Assembly (NCBI RefSeq): GCF_051201685.1
Contig: NZ_CP179213.1
Location: 1,550,001-1,614,000, forward strand
Direction of reading: 5' to 3'
DNA length: 64,000 bases
Source of the DNA: Luminiphilus sp051201685
GTDB lineage: Bacteria > Pseudomonadota > Gammaproteobacteria > Pseudomonadales > Halieaceae
Shown here piece by piece: positions 1 through 7,336 of this stretch. The notes under the pieces are model-generated. The model saw nothing but the letters and a program-made list of their open reading frames with translations, ran no database searches and was not told where the DNA came from. Within the stretch, counting starts at the first letter, position 1, and every line of letters begins with the position of its first letter. The translations under genes were made by a program, and so were the position numbers.

Positions 1-315
1 ACGCTCAGCCATGGTTAACGTGATGACGCCGCCATGGCTCTGGGCCAGAAGTCCTGTCTCCCAATGTAACTTGCCGGTGGCGAGGGTCTGTGTAAGTTCG
101 ATACCACCCAGCAAGCGGGCTTCTTGGGCATGCAGAGGAATGCGCTTGGCGATCCTGTTGAGCTGCCAATCTTCAGCCAGTTCAAGAAAAAGGGTTCGCA
201 CTGGCCCTGGTGAGCTGCGAACCCATATCCCACCCAGCGCGTGGGGCGCTATCGAAAATGCGGCTAGAGCTTCCTCGGCAAGTGCCCAGTGACTCGACGC
301 CGACGTTGGCATCAT
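1..315 (-). CDS. bchD: Magnesium chelatase subunit D, N-terminal part (cut by window edge)
   Basis: The reverse strand from 315 translates without a stop to the window edge, giving 105 residues. The pattern is typical of the BchD N-terminus: GIWVRSSPGPVR, then RIPLHAQEARLLGGIEL, then a GLLAQSHGGV stretch. BchD forms the AAA+ platform that works with BchI and BchH to insert Mg2+ into protoporphyrin IX in bacteriochlorophyll synthesis. The ATG at 315 overlaps the bchI stop (ATGA), so the two are translationally coupled; a second ATG follows at once at 312. The rest of the AAA+ domain and the C-terminal integrin-I domain lie outside the window. Confidence 0.93.
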   Translation of the reverse strand, partial: MMPTSASSHWALAEEALAAFSIAPHALGGIWVRSSPGPVRTLFLELAEDWQLNRIAKRIPLHAQEARLLGGIELTQTLATGKLHWETGLLAQSHGGVITLTMAER

Positions 316-1340
316 GAGGCTTCCATGGACTCCAGCACGCGGGCAATACGGCTATCACTGCCGGCTTCGTCCAGCGGGTCGCGGCGCAGTCGGTGGCGCA
401 ATACCATGGGTGCCACACTGCGAATGTCCGCGCAGGTTAGAAGATCTTTTTTGTTGAGTGCGGCGAGGGCGCGTCCCGCCCGCAATAGCGTTAACTCACC
501 GCGCAGGCCGTCAGTGCCCAGCTGCAGGCACAGGGAGGCGGCAAATTCGAGAACCTCATCTGGCGTGCTGACCAATCCGACTCGATCCCGTGCTTGTTCT
601 ATTCGGCGTCGTTGCGCAGACTCTTTGCGCCGCCATTGTTTAATAAAACTTTCGGGGTCTTGCTCGTAACGATCACGCTGGCGAATAATTTCAACTCTGG
701 ATTTCACATCCTGCGGCGTCGATACATCGACTGACAGTCCAAATCGATCCAGCAGCTGGGGACGGAGTTCTCCTTCTTCGGGGTTACCACTTCCGACCAA
801 AACAAAGCGAGCCGGGTGGCGAATACTGAGACCTTCGCGTTCAACCACGTTTTCACCAGAAGCTGCGACATCAAGCAGCGCATCAACGATATGATCTTCC
901 AGCAGATTGACTTCATCAATGTACAAAAAACCACGATGGGCGCGGGCTAATAGTCCGGGCTCAAAAGCCTTCTCGCCGGCATGTAATGCGCGCTCAATAT
1001 CAAGAGCTCCGATGACGCGATCTTCCGTCGCGCCCAACGGCAGGTCGACTACCGGGATGCCTACGGTAGCGGTTTTTTTTGGCGCCGATTTTTTATCGTG
1101 TTGGCAGCTCTCACAGTGACCCGCGGGTGGGCGCTCGGGGTCACAGTTATATGCGCAGTTGGCGATGACAGGAATCTTTGGCAGTAGTGATGCGAGTGCT
1201 CTGATTGCCGTAGACTTGCCCGTTCCACGGTCACCCATGATGAGTACCCCACCCACGCCTTGATCAACGGCGGCGATGAGTAGTGCCAGTTTCATGTCTT
1301 GCTGAGCGACAATAGCGGTGAAAGGGTAGGGTGCTGCCAT
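312..1340 (-). CDS. bchI: Magnesium chelatase ATPase subunit I
   Basis: This 342-residue AAA+ ATPase has the usual length for BchI. A Walker A (GDRGTGKST) lies near residues 36-44, a Walker B (GFLYIDEVNLL) near 137-147, and the arginine-finger region reads RPQLLDRFGLSV. The insert PVVDLPLGATEDRVIGALD is characteristic of BchI/ChlI. Four cysteines (C-x3-C-x9-C-x2-C, about residues 62-79) precede that insert; they could bind metal or be redox-active. BchI drives Mg insertion with BchD and BchH. The gene starts at ATG 1340 and is followed by overlapping bchD. Two PpsR-type boxes lie upstream, which suggests oxygen- or light-dependent repression. Confidence 0.97.
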   Translation of the reverse strand: MAAPYPFTAIVAQQDMKLALLIAAVDQGVGGVLIMGDRGTGKSTAIRALASLLPKIPVIANCAYNCDPERPPAGHCESCQHDKKSAPKKTATVGIPVVDLPLGATEDRVIGALDIERALHAGEKAFEPGLLARAHRGFLYIDEVNLLEDHIVDALLDVAASGENVVEREGLSIRHPARFVLVGSGNPEEGELRPQLLDRFGLSVDVSTPQDVKSRVEIIRQRDRYEQDPESFIKQWRRKESAQRRRIEQARDRVGLVSTPDEVLEFAASLCLQLGTDGLRGELTLLRAGRALAALNKKDLLTCADIRSVAPMVLRHRLRRDPLDEAGSDSRIARVLESMEAS

Positions 1341-1374
1341 CCGAAATTTCCGTTGTGAAACTGAGGCTTATAAG

Positions 1375-1392
1375 TGTAAACCACAATTAACA
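1375..1392. promoter_or_regulatory. PpsR/CrtJ-type operator box 1 (TGT-N12-ACA)
   Basis: The sequence TGTAAACCACAATTAACA fits the TGT-N12-ACA consensus of the PpsR/CrtJ repressor of photosynthesis genes. It lies in the 103-bp divergent intergenic region between bchI and the alpha/beta-hydrolase gene. It pairs with a second box 7 bp further on, the tandem arrangement known from purple bacteria. Confidence 0.75.
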
Positions 1393-1399
1393 TAAAAAG

Positions 1400-1417
1400 T
1401 GTAACAATAGACGAACA
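1400..1417. promoter_or_regulatory. PpsR/CrtJ-type operator box 2 (TGT-N12-ACA)
   Basis: The sequence TGTAACAATAGACGAACA is the second TGT-N12-ACA box. A 7-bp gap (1393-1399) separates it from box 1, matching the close tandem spacing through which PpsR tetramers bind cooperatively. It ends 26 bp before the ATG at 1444, so it could govern both the leftward bchID operon and the rightward gene. Confidence 0.75.
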
Positions 1418-1443
1418 ATATTGTGGCTGTGTAGGGAAAGTTT

Positions 1444-2322
1444 ATGAGTTTAGAGAAGGCGATCGCTGCCGACATTCATTGTTTTACGGTGGCGGGCGGC
1501 GCGCAATTGAGTTGCTATCGCTCACAGCCCGAGCACTTAGACCCTGATGCCCGCCCGCTGGTTTTGCTCCACAGCATTAATGCGGCTCCAAGTGCTATTG
1601 AAATGAAGCCGTTATTTGACCACTTTGCCGGTTCCCGAGTGGTTTATGCACCGGATCTGCCAGGGTTTGGTCAGTCTCAGCGCGGTGATTTGCCGTACTC
1701 TCCAGATTTTTATGCTGAGGTAATCAGTGACTTCTTGGGCCAAATTGATGGCCCTGCGCCCGATGTGGTGGCGCTGTCGCTGACAGGAGAGTTCACAGCC
1801 CGGGCGTTGCGGGACAACAGCCCGGAGATTCACTCGCTGACTTTGATTTCGCCAACCGGACTGGGGCGCAATCAGCCGCCTTCTGCGGAGGCGGGTGCGC
1901 GTATCAACCGTATTCTCAATATTGGATGGTTGAGCCGAGGGCTGTGGCGAGCTTTGGTCTCCCGTCGCAGTATTCAGTATTTTTTAAATAAAGCGTTCTA
2001 TGGTCCAGTGCCCAAAGCTCTGGTTGACTATGCGGTAGCAACCACACGAGAACCCGAAGCAGCCCGCGCGCCGTTTGCTTTTTTGACCATGCAGTTGTTC
2101 ACCACCGATGCGTTGACGTTGTTGTATCAGCCGTTGAGGGTGCCGACACTTTTGTTATATGACCAGGATCCCAATATCGGTTTTGAGTGCGTACCAGAAC
2201 TGCTCGAAAGTAACGATCTAGTTAGTGTGCAGAAGATAGTCCCTACCTGCGGCCTGCCGCAATGGGAGCGGCCGGAAGAAACCGTTGAGGCGCTAATTCG
2301 ATTTTGGGGCGAATCGGCGTAG
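1444..2322 (+). CDS. Alpha/beta-hydrolase-fold protein of the photosynthesis cluster, BchO-like position
   Basis: This 292-residue protein has an alpha/beta-hydrolase core: LVLLHSINAA as oxyanion loop near 39, YAPDLPGFGQS near 68-78, and a nucleophile elbow ALSLTG with Ser near 112. An acidic turn YDQDP lies near 240. The segment that normally carries the catalytic His (GHLPQ-type) reads CGLPQWERPEE, so the His appears replaced by Gly. It is divergent from bchI across a shared PpsR-box region. BchO is an alpha/beta-hydrolase usually encoded beside bchID and is the closest functional analogy, but the sequence is not clearly BchO. Its 3' end overlaps crtD by 30 bp, tail to tail. Confidence 0.75.
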   Translation: MSLEKAIAADIHCFTVAGGAQLSCYRSQPEHLDPDARPLVLLHSINAAPSAIEMKPLFDHFAGSRVVYAPDLPGFGQSQRGDLPYSPDFYAEVISDFLGQIDGPAPDVVALSLTGEFTARALRDNSPEIHSLTLISPTGLGRNQPPSAEAGARINRILNIGWLSRGLWRALVSRRSIQYFLNKAFYGPVPKALVDYAVATTREPEAARAPFAFLTMQLFTTDALTLLYQPLRVPTLLLYDQDPNIGFECVPELLESNDLVSVQKIVPTCGLPQWERPEETVEALIRFWGESA

Positions 2323-3828
2323 CTGCGACGCCAGCCAATTCGCGCCATGGGCGTCCTCGAGGAGCGCTTGTGCGGCGAGTCTGCCCGATAAGGTGGCCAT
2401 TGGAACGCCAGGCCCCGGATGGACCGAGCCCCCGGCAAGATACAACCCTGAAACTTTAGTTCTTGAATTGGGGCGCGTGAAGCTAGAGAGCGGCCCATGA
2501 GTGGCCTGTCCATAAAGGGAGCCGCCACTACCGGGGAATCGAGTTGCAAAATCCTGTGGGTTGGCCATGCGACAGGTGGCGGAGTTAAGAGATAATTTCA
2601 GCCCACACTCCGCGAGCACTGCCTCGGTCCGCGCGGTTATCTCGGACATTTGCTCTCGGGTCCAAGTGCTCAGATCTCCGGTGGCGGGTGCGTTCACGAG
2701 TACGAGTAAGCGCTCGTAGCCCTCGTGGTGGCCGGCCATCAACCGGTCTTGAGCGCAAACGTAGACAGTGGGGCGTTCGGCTACGCTTTTGTCTTCAAAC
2801 AGCGTGCTGAATTCTTTGGGATAGTCCTCATCAAAAAATACGTTGTGATAACTCAAAGGAAATCCAGCAGCATCTGCCCTCAAACACCAGGTGACGGCGG
2901 ATAAACCTCGTTGCTCCACGGGTGTGCCCCGGGTGGCCAGAACAACATCAGGACCCAGGCAGCCGGTTGCTAATGCGCTGCGGTCACCGTTGAAAATGAC
3001 GTCATCGGCGTGCAGTGATTCACCGCTTTCCAGAGTAACGCCGGTCACGTGGCCGTTCTCGGTATTGATCTTCGTGACTCTGCTACTCAACTTAAATTGA
3101 GCGCCGCGTTCTTCCGCTAAATTTTGCATGGCTCGCGCCAAAGAAGTCATGCCGCCGGGTAGTACCCATACACCCTGTTGCTCTGCGTGCGTAATCAGCA
3201 GTAACGTCGCTGGGGCCTTGAGTGGTGAGGACCCAACATAAGTGGCGTAGCGCCCAAACAGCTGGCGTAGGCGTGGGTCTTTTAAATAACCCCCCAAGGC
3301 ACGCCACAAGGTTTGGTGAGGCCTCAATGCGAGCATTTCACTGAATTTAGTCAGTCCTATTCGCAGCGCGAGAGTTAGTGGGTTGGGTTGGGGAGCGGCC
3401 ATAAAACTGTCTTTCAGCAGTTCGAATATTTGGCCCGAATCTCGGCAAAGTTGCAGGTAACCCTCGGCGTCGGCGCTGCCCGCTAATGCGGCGATATCTG
3501 CTGCGGTCACCTGTGGGTCTGCATGTAAGTCGATTGAAGCGCCACTCGTCCACCAATGGCGGGCGAGAGTGGTGAGGGGTTTGAATGGGAGTCGATTGGA
3601 AAATTGGGCTCCCGCATTAGCAAACAGTTCATCGAAGACCCAGCGCATGGTAAATACCGTGGGCCCGGCATCAATCCAATGTTCACCCGATCGTACCTGA
3701 TGCATTTTTCCGCCGACTGTAGGTGCGGCTTCCAAAACGGTGACAGCGCGACCCGCAGCTGCAAGCTCCACTGCAGCGGCCAGCCCACCTGCGCCGGCGC
3801 CAATCACAATGACGTGTTGCTTGCTCAT
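2293..3828 (-). CDS. crtD: Carotenoid 3,4-desaturase (methoxyneurosporene dehydrogenase family)
   Basis: This is a 511-residue FAD-dependent carotenoid desaturase. The N-terminal dinucleotide fold is VIGAGAGGLAAA (about 8-19). Further stretches, DAGPTVFTMR, LFGRYATYVG, YHNVFF and VYVCAQDRLM, match CrtD rather than CrtI, and the C-terminal FAD motif is LYLAGGSVHPGPGVPM. CrtD introduces C-3,4 double bonds into 1-hydroxy-carotenoids on the way to spheroidene or spirilloxanthin. It starts at ATG 3828 and overlaps the upstream membrane-protein gene by four bases, so both are probably one transcript. Confidence 0.93.
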   Translation of the reverse strand: MSKQHVIVIGAGAGGLAAAVELAAAGRAVTVLEAAPTVGGKMHQVRSGEHWIDAGPTVFTMRWVFDELFANAGAQFSNRLPFKPLTTLARHWWTSGASIDLHADPQVTAADIAALAGSADAEGYLQLCRDSGQIFELLKDSFMAAPQPNPLTLALRIGLTKFSEMLALRPHQTLWRALGGYLKDPRLRQLFGRYATYVGSSPLKAPATLLLITHAEQQGVWVLPGGMTSLARAMQNLAEERGAQFKLSSRVTKINTENGHVTGVTLESGESLHADDVIFNGDRSALATGCLGPDVVLATRGTPVEQRGLSAVTWCLRADAAGFPLSYHNVFFDEDYPKEFSTLFEDKSVAERPTVYVCAQDRLMAGHHEGYERLLVLVNAPATGDLSTWTREQMSEITARTEAVLAECGLKLSLNSATCRMANPQDFATRFPGSGGSLYGQATHGPLSSFTRPNSRTKVSGLYLAGGSVHPGPGVPMATLSGRLAAQALLEDAHGANWLASQLRRFAPKSN

Positions 3829-4574
3829 TTCGCCACCACGCTGCGCATTTGGTATTTACGGGTTACGGCGTATTGATGGTAGATGATTAAGGTCAGGCCG
3901 GTGATCAAGGGTACCGCCCAGAGCCCGGGGGTTAGCGCCAGTTCGGGCATCAGCCGCACGGCACCGAAGGCAAAAAACGCGGTATACACTGATATGCCAG
4001 CACCAACGAGGCTCTTGATGTGCTCTTTGATAAAATCATAGGGGTTGGGCTCGGGCTTAAAAATGAACCAATAATTCGTTGCAACAGTGGCAAAGCCCAC
4101 CACGGACAGCCCCATCATCATCGGCTGTTGCACCCAGTACCCCTGCATGAGGCAGGTTGTTGAGGCCACTAACAGTGCAATCTGCAATAGGTTGTTGGTC
4201 CGTGTCCCAGTCGCGCGATGGTTTTTCCTATGGCGCAGGGCGAGGCGCCCATGCCACGCTAGATTCACTGTGAGCGTAGCCAAATAAAGCATTAACCAAC
4301 CAAAAATAGCACGCACCATTAGAGGGTCAGAAAAAACCGCGTGTTCCACCAGATGTGGATGGGTGGCGAGAGGATCTAGCAGTGTTGTGGTTGCGATGCC
4401 CACTGCAGTAATCCCAGTGGCTAAAAGGGTGTTGATGAATATGCGGCCAAAGCGGCGGTGATTGGCACCCCCTTTGCGCCCGCCAACGGGTATCCAAAAC
4501 GTAACAAGGCCAACTGTCCCCGTGGCGATATGGATAGTGACCAAAGTCATAAAGATGTCATGGGTCGACACCAT
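3825..4574 (-). CDS. Multi-pass membrane protein coupled to crtD
   Basis: This is a hydrophobic protein of about 249 residues with roughly seven predicted membrane segments. A conserved-looking HRRFGR motif follows the first segments, and His residues lie at segment ends (HIATG, HGRL), resembling DUF2306-type membrane proteins. No enzyme motif was recognised. The ATG at 4574 is preferred over the in-frame TTG at 4577; AGAGGGC lies upstream as a Shine-Dalgarno. The stop overlaps the crtD start (ATGA), which points to co-translation. Its location suggests a role in pigment or membrane biology, but this is only context. Confidence 0.7.
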   Translation of the reverse strand: MVSTHDIFMTLVTIHIATGTVGLVTFWIPVGGRKGGANHRRFGRIFINTLLATGITAVGIATTTLLDPLATHPHLVEHAVFSDPLMVRAIFGWLMLYLATLTVNLAWHGRLALRHRKNHRATGTRTNNLLQIALLVASTTCLMQGYWVQQPMMMGLSVVGFATVATNYWFIFKPEPNPYDFIKEHIKSLVGAGISVYTAFFAFGAVRLMPELALTPGLWAVPLITGLTLIIYHQYAVTRKYQMRSVVAK

Positions 4575-4621
4575 CAAATAGCCCTCTCATACTGTTGGAT
4601 CTGTTGTCGTGGCGTACCACT

Positions 4622-5995
4622 ATGTCTCATAGCAAGCCTTTTGTCCCTCCCCACCCTCAACCGTTGCCTGCGCTGCCTGCCCTCGCGCGGGTTTTGTGGC
4701 ACGGAGATGGCAACCTTCTGGAATTGCTGCCCGGCGCGGCTTACAGGTTTGATTTTGGCAATTTGGGTTATTCCCGGCGCTCGACGGTTCTGTTCAATCA
4801 GCCGGGGTTGGTGCGAGAAATTTTGCGCGATGACGGCAGCCGGTTCCCCAAGAGTGACTTGATGGTCAACGCCCTTGAGCCTCTGATTGGGCAGTCTATT
4901 TTTGTCACTGACGGGGCGCGCTGGAAGCGCCAGCGAGGCATGATAGATCCGGCATTTTCTCAGCTCCGTGTCAGTCACGCATTCGAGGCGATGCAGTCTG
5001 CAGTTCATGACCATTTGGAAATTCTGGACGGTCATGCTGAGAGTGGCGAGAGCTTTTCCCTCGATATGGCCATGAGTCATCTGACTGCGGATGTCATTTG
5101 CCGAACGATCTTTTCGACGCCGCTGGCCACAGGTGTTTCCAGCGATGTTTTTGAAGACTTCACCGAGTTCGAGCAGTCGGTTGCACAGGTCGATATTTTT
5201 CGCCTCATTTTTCAAAAGGCTTGGGCAAAAGTGCCGCAGCTGCCGAGGGTGTTGGCCGCTTGTCAGCGTATCCGTGGGCACCTTGGTGATTTGCTGGATC
5301 CCCACTTGCAAAACCCCGCCGCCTTTAATGACATAGCCAGTGAGGTCATTGCGGCCAAAGACAGCGTCACCGGAGCTGCGTTCACACGTGAAGAGTTGAT
5401 CGACCAGTTGGGCGTGTTTTTTTTGGCAGGGCATGAAACTTCCGCCAGCGCGCTGACTTGGGTTTTCTATGTGCTGGCTGAGCAGCCCACCCTCGTTGCT
5501 CGGTTGCGCACTGAACTCGACAACGTCGTTGGGGCGGGGGCGATTGATTTTAGCCACGTCAAACAACTGCCACTGGTCCGAGCCGTTTTTAAGGAGACGC
5601 TTCGGCTCTATCCACCCATTACCTTCATTCCTCGGGTCGCCCTTGAAAATTGTCATGTTGGTCCGAGAAAGTTGCGCCGCGGGGCTTTGGTCATGGTGTC
5701 TCCATGGACCCTTCATCGGCATCAGGAGTACTGGGAGAACCCTAATGCCTTCATCCCCGATCGCTTCCTTGCTGAAGGTGAGGGCTCGATTCAAGAGGGG
5801 GCCTATATTCCATTTGGCGTTGGGCCGCATACTTGCATTGGGGCAGGGTTTGCGCAGGCAGAGGCGATTTTGATCATTGCTGAACTGGTGCGCCGCTTTG
5901 ACTTTCGCCGTGCAGATACGAGGCCCGTGAGGCCAGCTGCGCGTTTGACGACGCGGCCTGCTGAACAAATCAGGCTGCATTGTCGCCGCCTGTAA
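4622..5995 (+). CDS. Cytochrome P450
   Basis: This P450 has 457 residues from ATG 4622. It carries the I-helix FFLAGHETSAS, the K-helix ExxR in KETLRLYPP, the PERF-like PDRF, and the heme-binding loop FGVGPHTCIGAGFA with Cys near 405. An in-frame TTG at 4595 is a weaker start. Unlike the second P450 of the window it resembles long-chain or terpenoid-oxidising P450s of class I/II hybrid type rather than CYP125. It sits between the carotenoid genes and a convergent ATP-grasp gene (3' overlap of 26 bp). Carotenoid or isoprenoid tailoring is possible, but the substrate is unknown. Confidence 0.9.
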   Translation: MSHSKPFVPPHPQPLPALPALARVLWHGDGNLLELLPGAAYRFDFGNLGYSRRSTVLFNQPGLVREILRDDGSRFPKSDLMVNALEPLIGQSIFVTDGARWKRQRGMIDPAFSQLRVSHAFEAMQSAVHDHLEILDGHAESGESFSLDMAMSHLTADVICRTIFSTPLATGVSSDVFEDFTEFEQSVAQVDIFRLIFQKAWAKVPQLPRVLAACQRIRGHLGDLLDPHLQNPAAFNDIASEVIAAKDSVTGAAFTREELIDQLGVFFLAGHETSASALTWVFYVLAEQPTLVARLRTELDNVVGAGAIDFSHVKQLPLVRAVFKETLRLYPPITFIPRVALENCHVGPRKLRRGALVMVSPWTLHRHQEYWENPNAFIPDRFLAEGEGSIQEGAYIPFGVGPHTCIGAGFAQAEAILIIAELVRRFDFRRADTRPVRPAARLTTRPAEQIRLHCRRL

Positions 5996-7148
5996 TGGCT
6001 TCAGTCGAAGGCTGCGACCATAGGGGTGCGATGTCTCGCTGACACGCCTCCCCAAGTGATATCCCTTCGATAAGCGCCGGTTTCAAAATAGGCCAAGATA
6101 GTGGCGTCATTAACAAGAAGGGGAGGGGGTCTCGCCACGACCAGACAACATCGGCTACGCTCCAACACAATTTTAGTCGTCGCCAAAATTCTTTCAAATT
6201 GCCCTTGAACAGCGCGGCGTAAGCTTCTGTCAGCGTGCTGTAACGCCACTGCCATGCCTCATTTTTGTGGCGCTTAATGGCTATCTTCCGGTCTGTGATG
6301 AGCGCGGCACCGAGGCTTTCTGAATCAAAAAAATGGATGCCACTTGTGAGGCGAGGGTTGCATTCTATGGCTTGGGGAACCCCCGAAGTATCAACGATAA
6401 AATCGAAAGCAATGAAGCCACTGTAATCCATGTCTTGGGTAAATTGGTGTATCCACTGCTGCACTCTTTCCGCAATATCGCCCGTAACGCGTTCAAAACA
6501 AATCGCCACGGTGCCGGCGAAGATGGATCCTTTATAGACATTGGTCGCTTGAACTTCTCCGGCCTTCACCATGCTGAGGCTACTAACAACATCGCCGATA
6601 ACCGCCTGCTGCACTAGCACATCGGCGCTGTTGCTTTTTAATACATCGCCGGCGCAATGAAACTCTACGTCAATGCCAGAGCAGCCATTGATCGGCTTCG
6701 TGACGTAATCGAAGGTTTCAGTCAAGGTGGCCGCTAAGGGAGAGTTAGCAAGTGCCGAGCGGGGAGCTGCCAGAGATTTTTGCACAGCGCAATTTATAAA
6801 TGCGGCCTTATCGGCCAAGGTGCGATAGAGATCTACCTTGGGACCCAACAGAGCAACCTGAGGGGGCAAGTGCTCGCGAATGGCCAGTACGTAATGTGCC
6901 TCTTCTGATACGGGGACAACAAGGTCGACGCCTTCCCTTGCGATTAATGCGAGTAGTGCTGCTTGGTAGGCTTCAGGGTTGCTATTGGGGGCCGGGAGTC
7001 TAAAGGTTTGAGCGACATCTTTAGACACGCGGCTCACGTGCCATGCAAATGGCTCGGCGACGATGACGCGATAACCCTGCGTTCGTAACGCTCTTGCAAC
7101 AGATAGCGCCTTAGGGAGTCTTCCTAGGGTTAAGAGTGCTGTCGACAC
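5970..7148 (-). CDS. ATP-grasp family enzyme
   Basis: This is a 392-residue protein read from a GTG at 7148. The N-terminal Rossmann-like region holds LGRLPKALSVARAL and VVPVSEEAHYVLA. A central ATP-grasp fold follows, with YVTKPINGCSGIDV, VLVQQAVIGD, and the Mg/ATP-binding end FIVDTSGVPQAIECNPR followed by TSGIHFF. Related proteins ligate carboxylates to amines or thiols, or resemble carbamoyl-phosphate synthase. The C-terminal 120 residues are Trp-rich and hydrophobic (LPFLLMTPLSWPILKP), suggesting membrane contact. It is convergent with the P450. The substrate cannot be read from the sequence. Confidence 0.82.
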   Translation of the reverse strand: MSTALLTLGRLPKALSVARALRTQGYRVIVAEPFAWHVSRVSKDVAQTFRLPAPNSNPEAYQAALLALIAREGVDLVVPVSEEAHYVLAIREHLPPQVALLGPKVDLYRTLADKAAFINCAVQKSLAAPRSALANSPLAATLTETFDYVTKPINGCSGIDVEFHCAGDVLKSNSADVLVQQAVIGDVVSSLSMVKAGEVQATNVYKGSIFAGTVAICFERVTGDIAERVQQWIHQFTQDMDYSGFIAFDFIVDTSGVPQAIECNPRLTSGIHFFDSESLGAALITDRKIAIKRHKNEAWQWRYSTLTEAYAALFKGNLKEFWRRLKLCWSVADVVWSWRDPLPFLLMTPLSWPILKPALIEGISLGEACQRDIAPLWSQPSTEAITGGDNAA

Positions 7149-7336
7149 GATCCCCCCCCTGACCTGGGTTCGGTCCTTCCGGGAAAACTTACCGGTCGCT
7201 GCAGGGCGCAGATCGTTTTGTTATTTCTTAAATGCATCAGGGCTAACCCACAAAAGCTGCGCGAGCCTGAAAAGATGACATATTTAACCCTCAAACTGAA
7301 GTGAGGCGGTTCTGGCGGTTTGCGTAAGCTCCCCTG

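Noticed and set aside
4574..6055. Long minus-strand open frame opposite the P450 gene
   Set aside because: It is the antisense shadow of a P450 with all family motifs; its own translation shows no domain.
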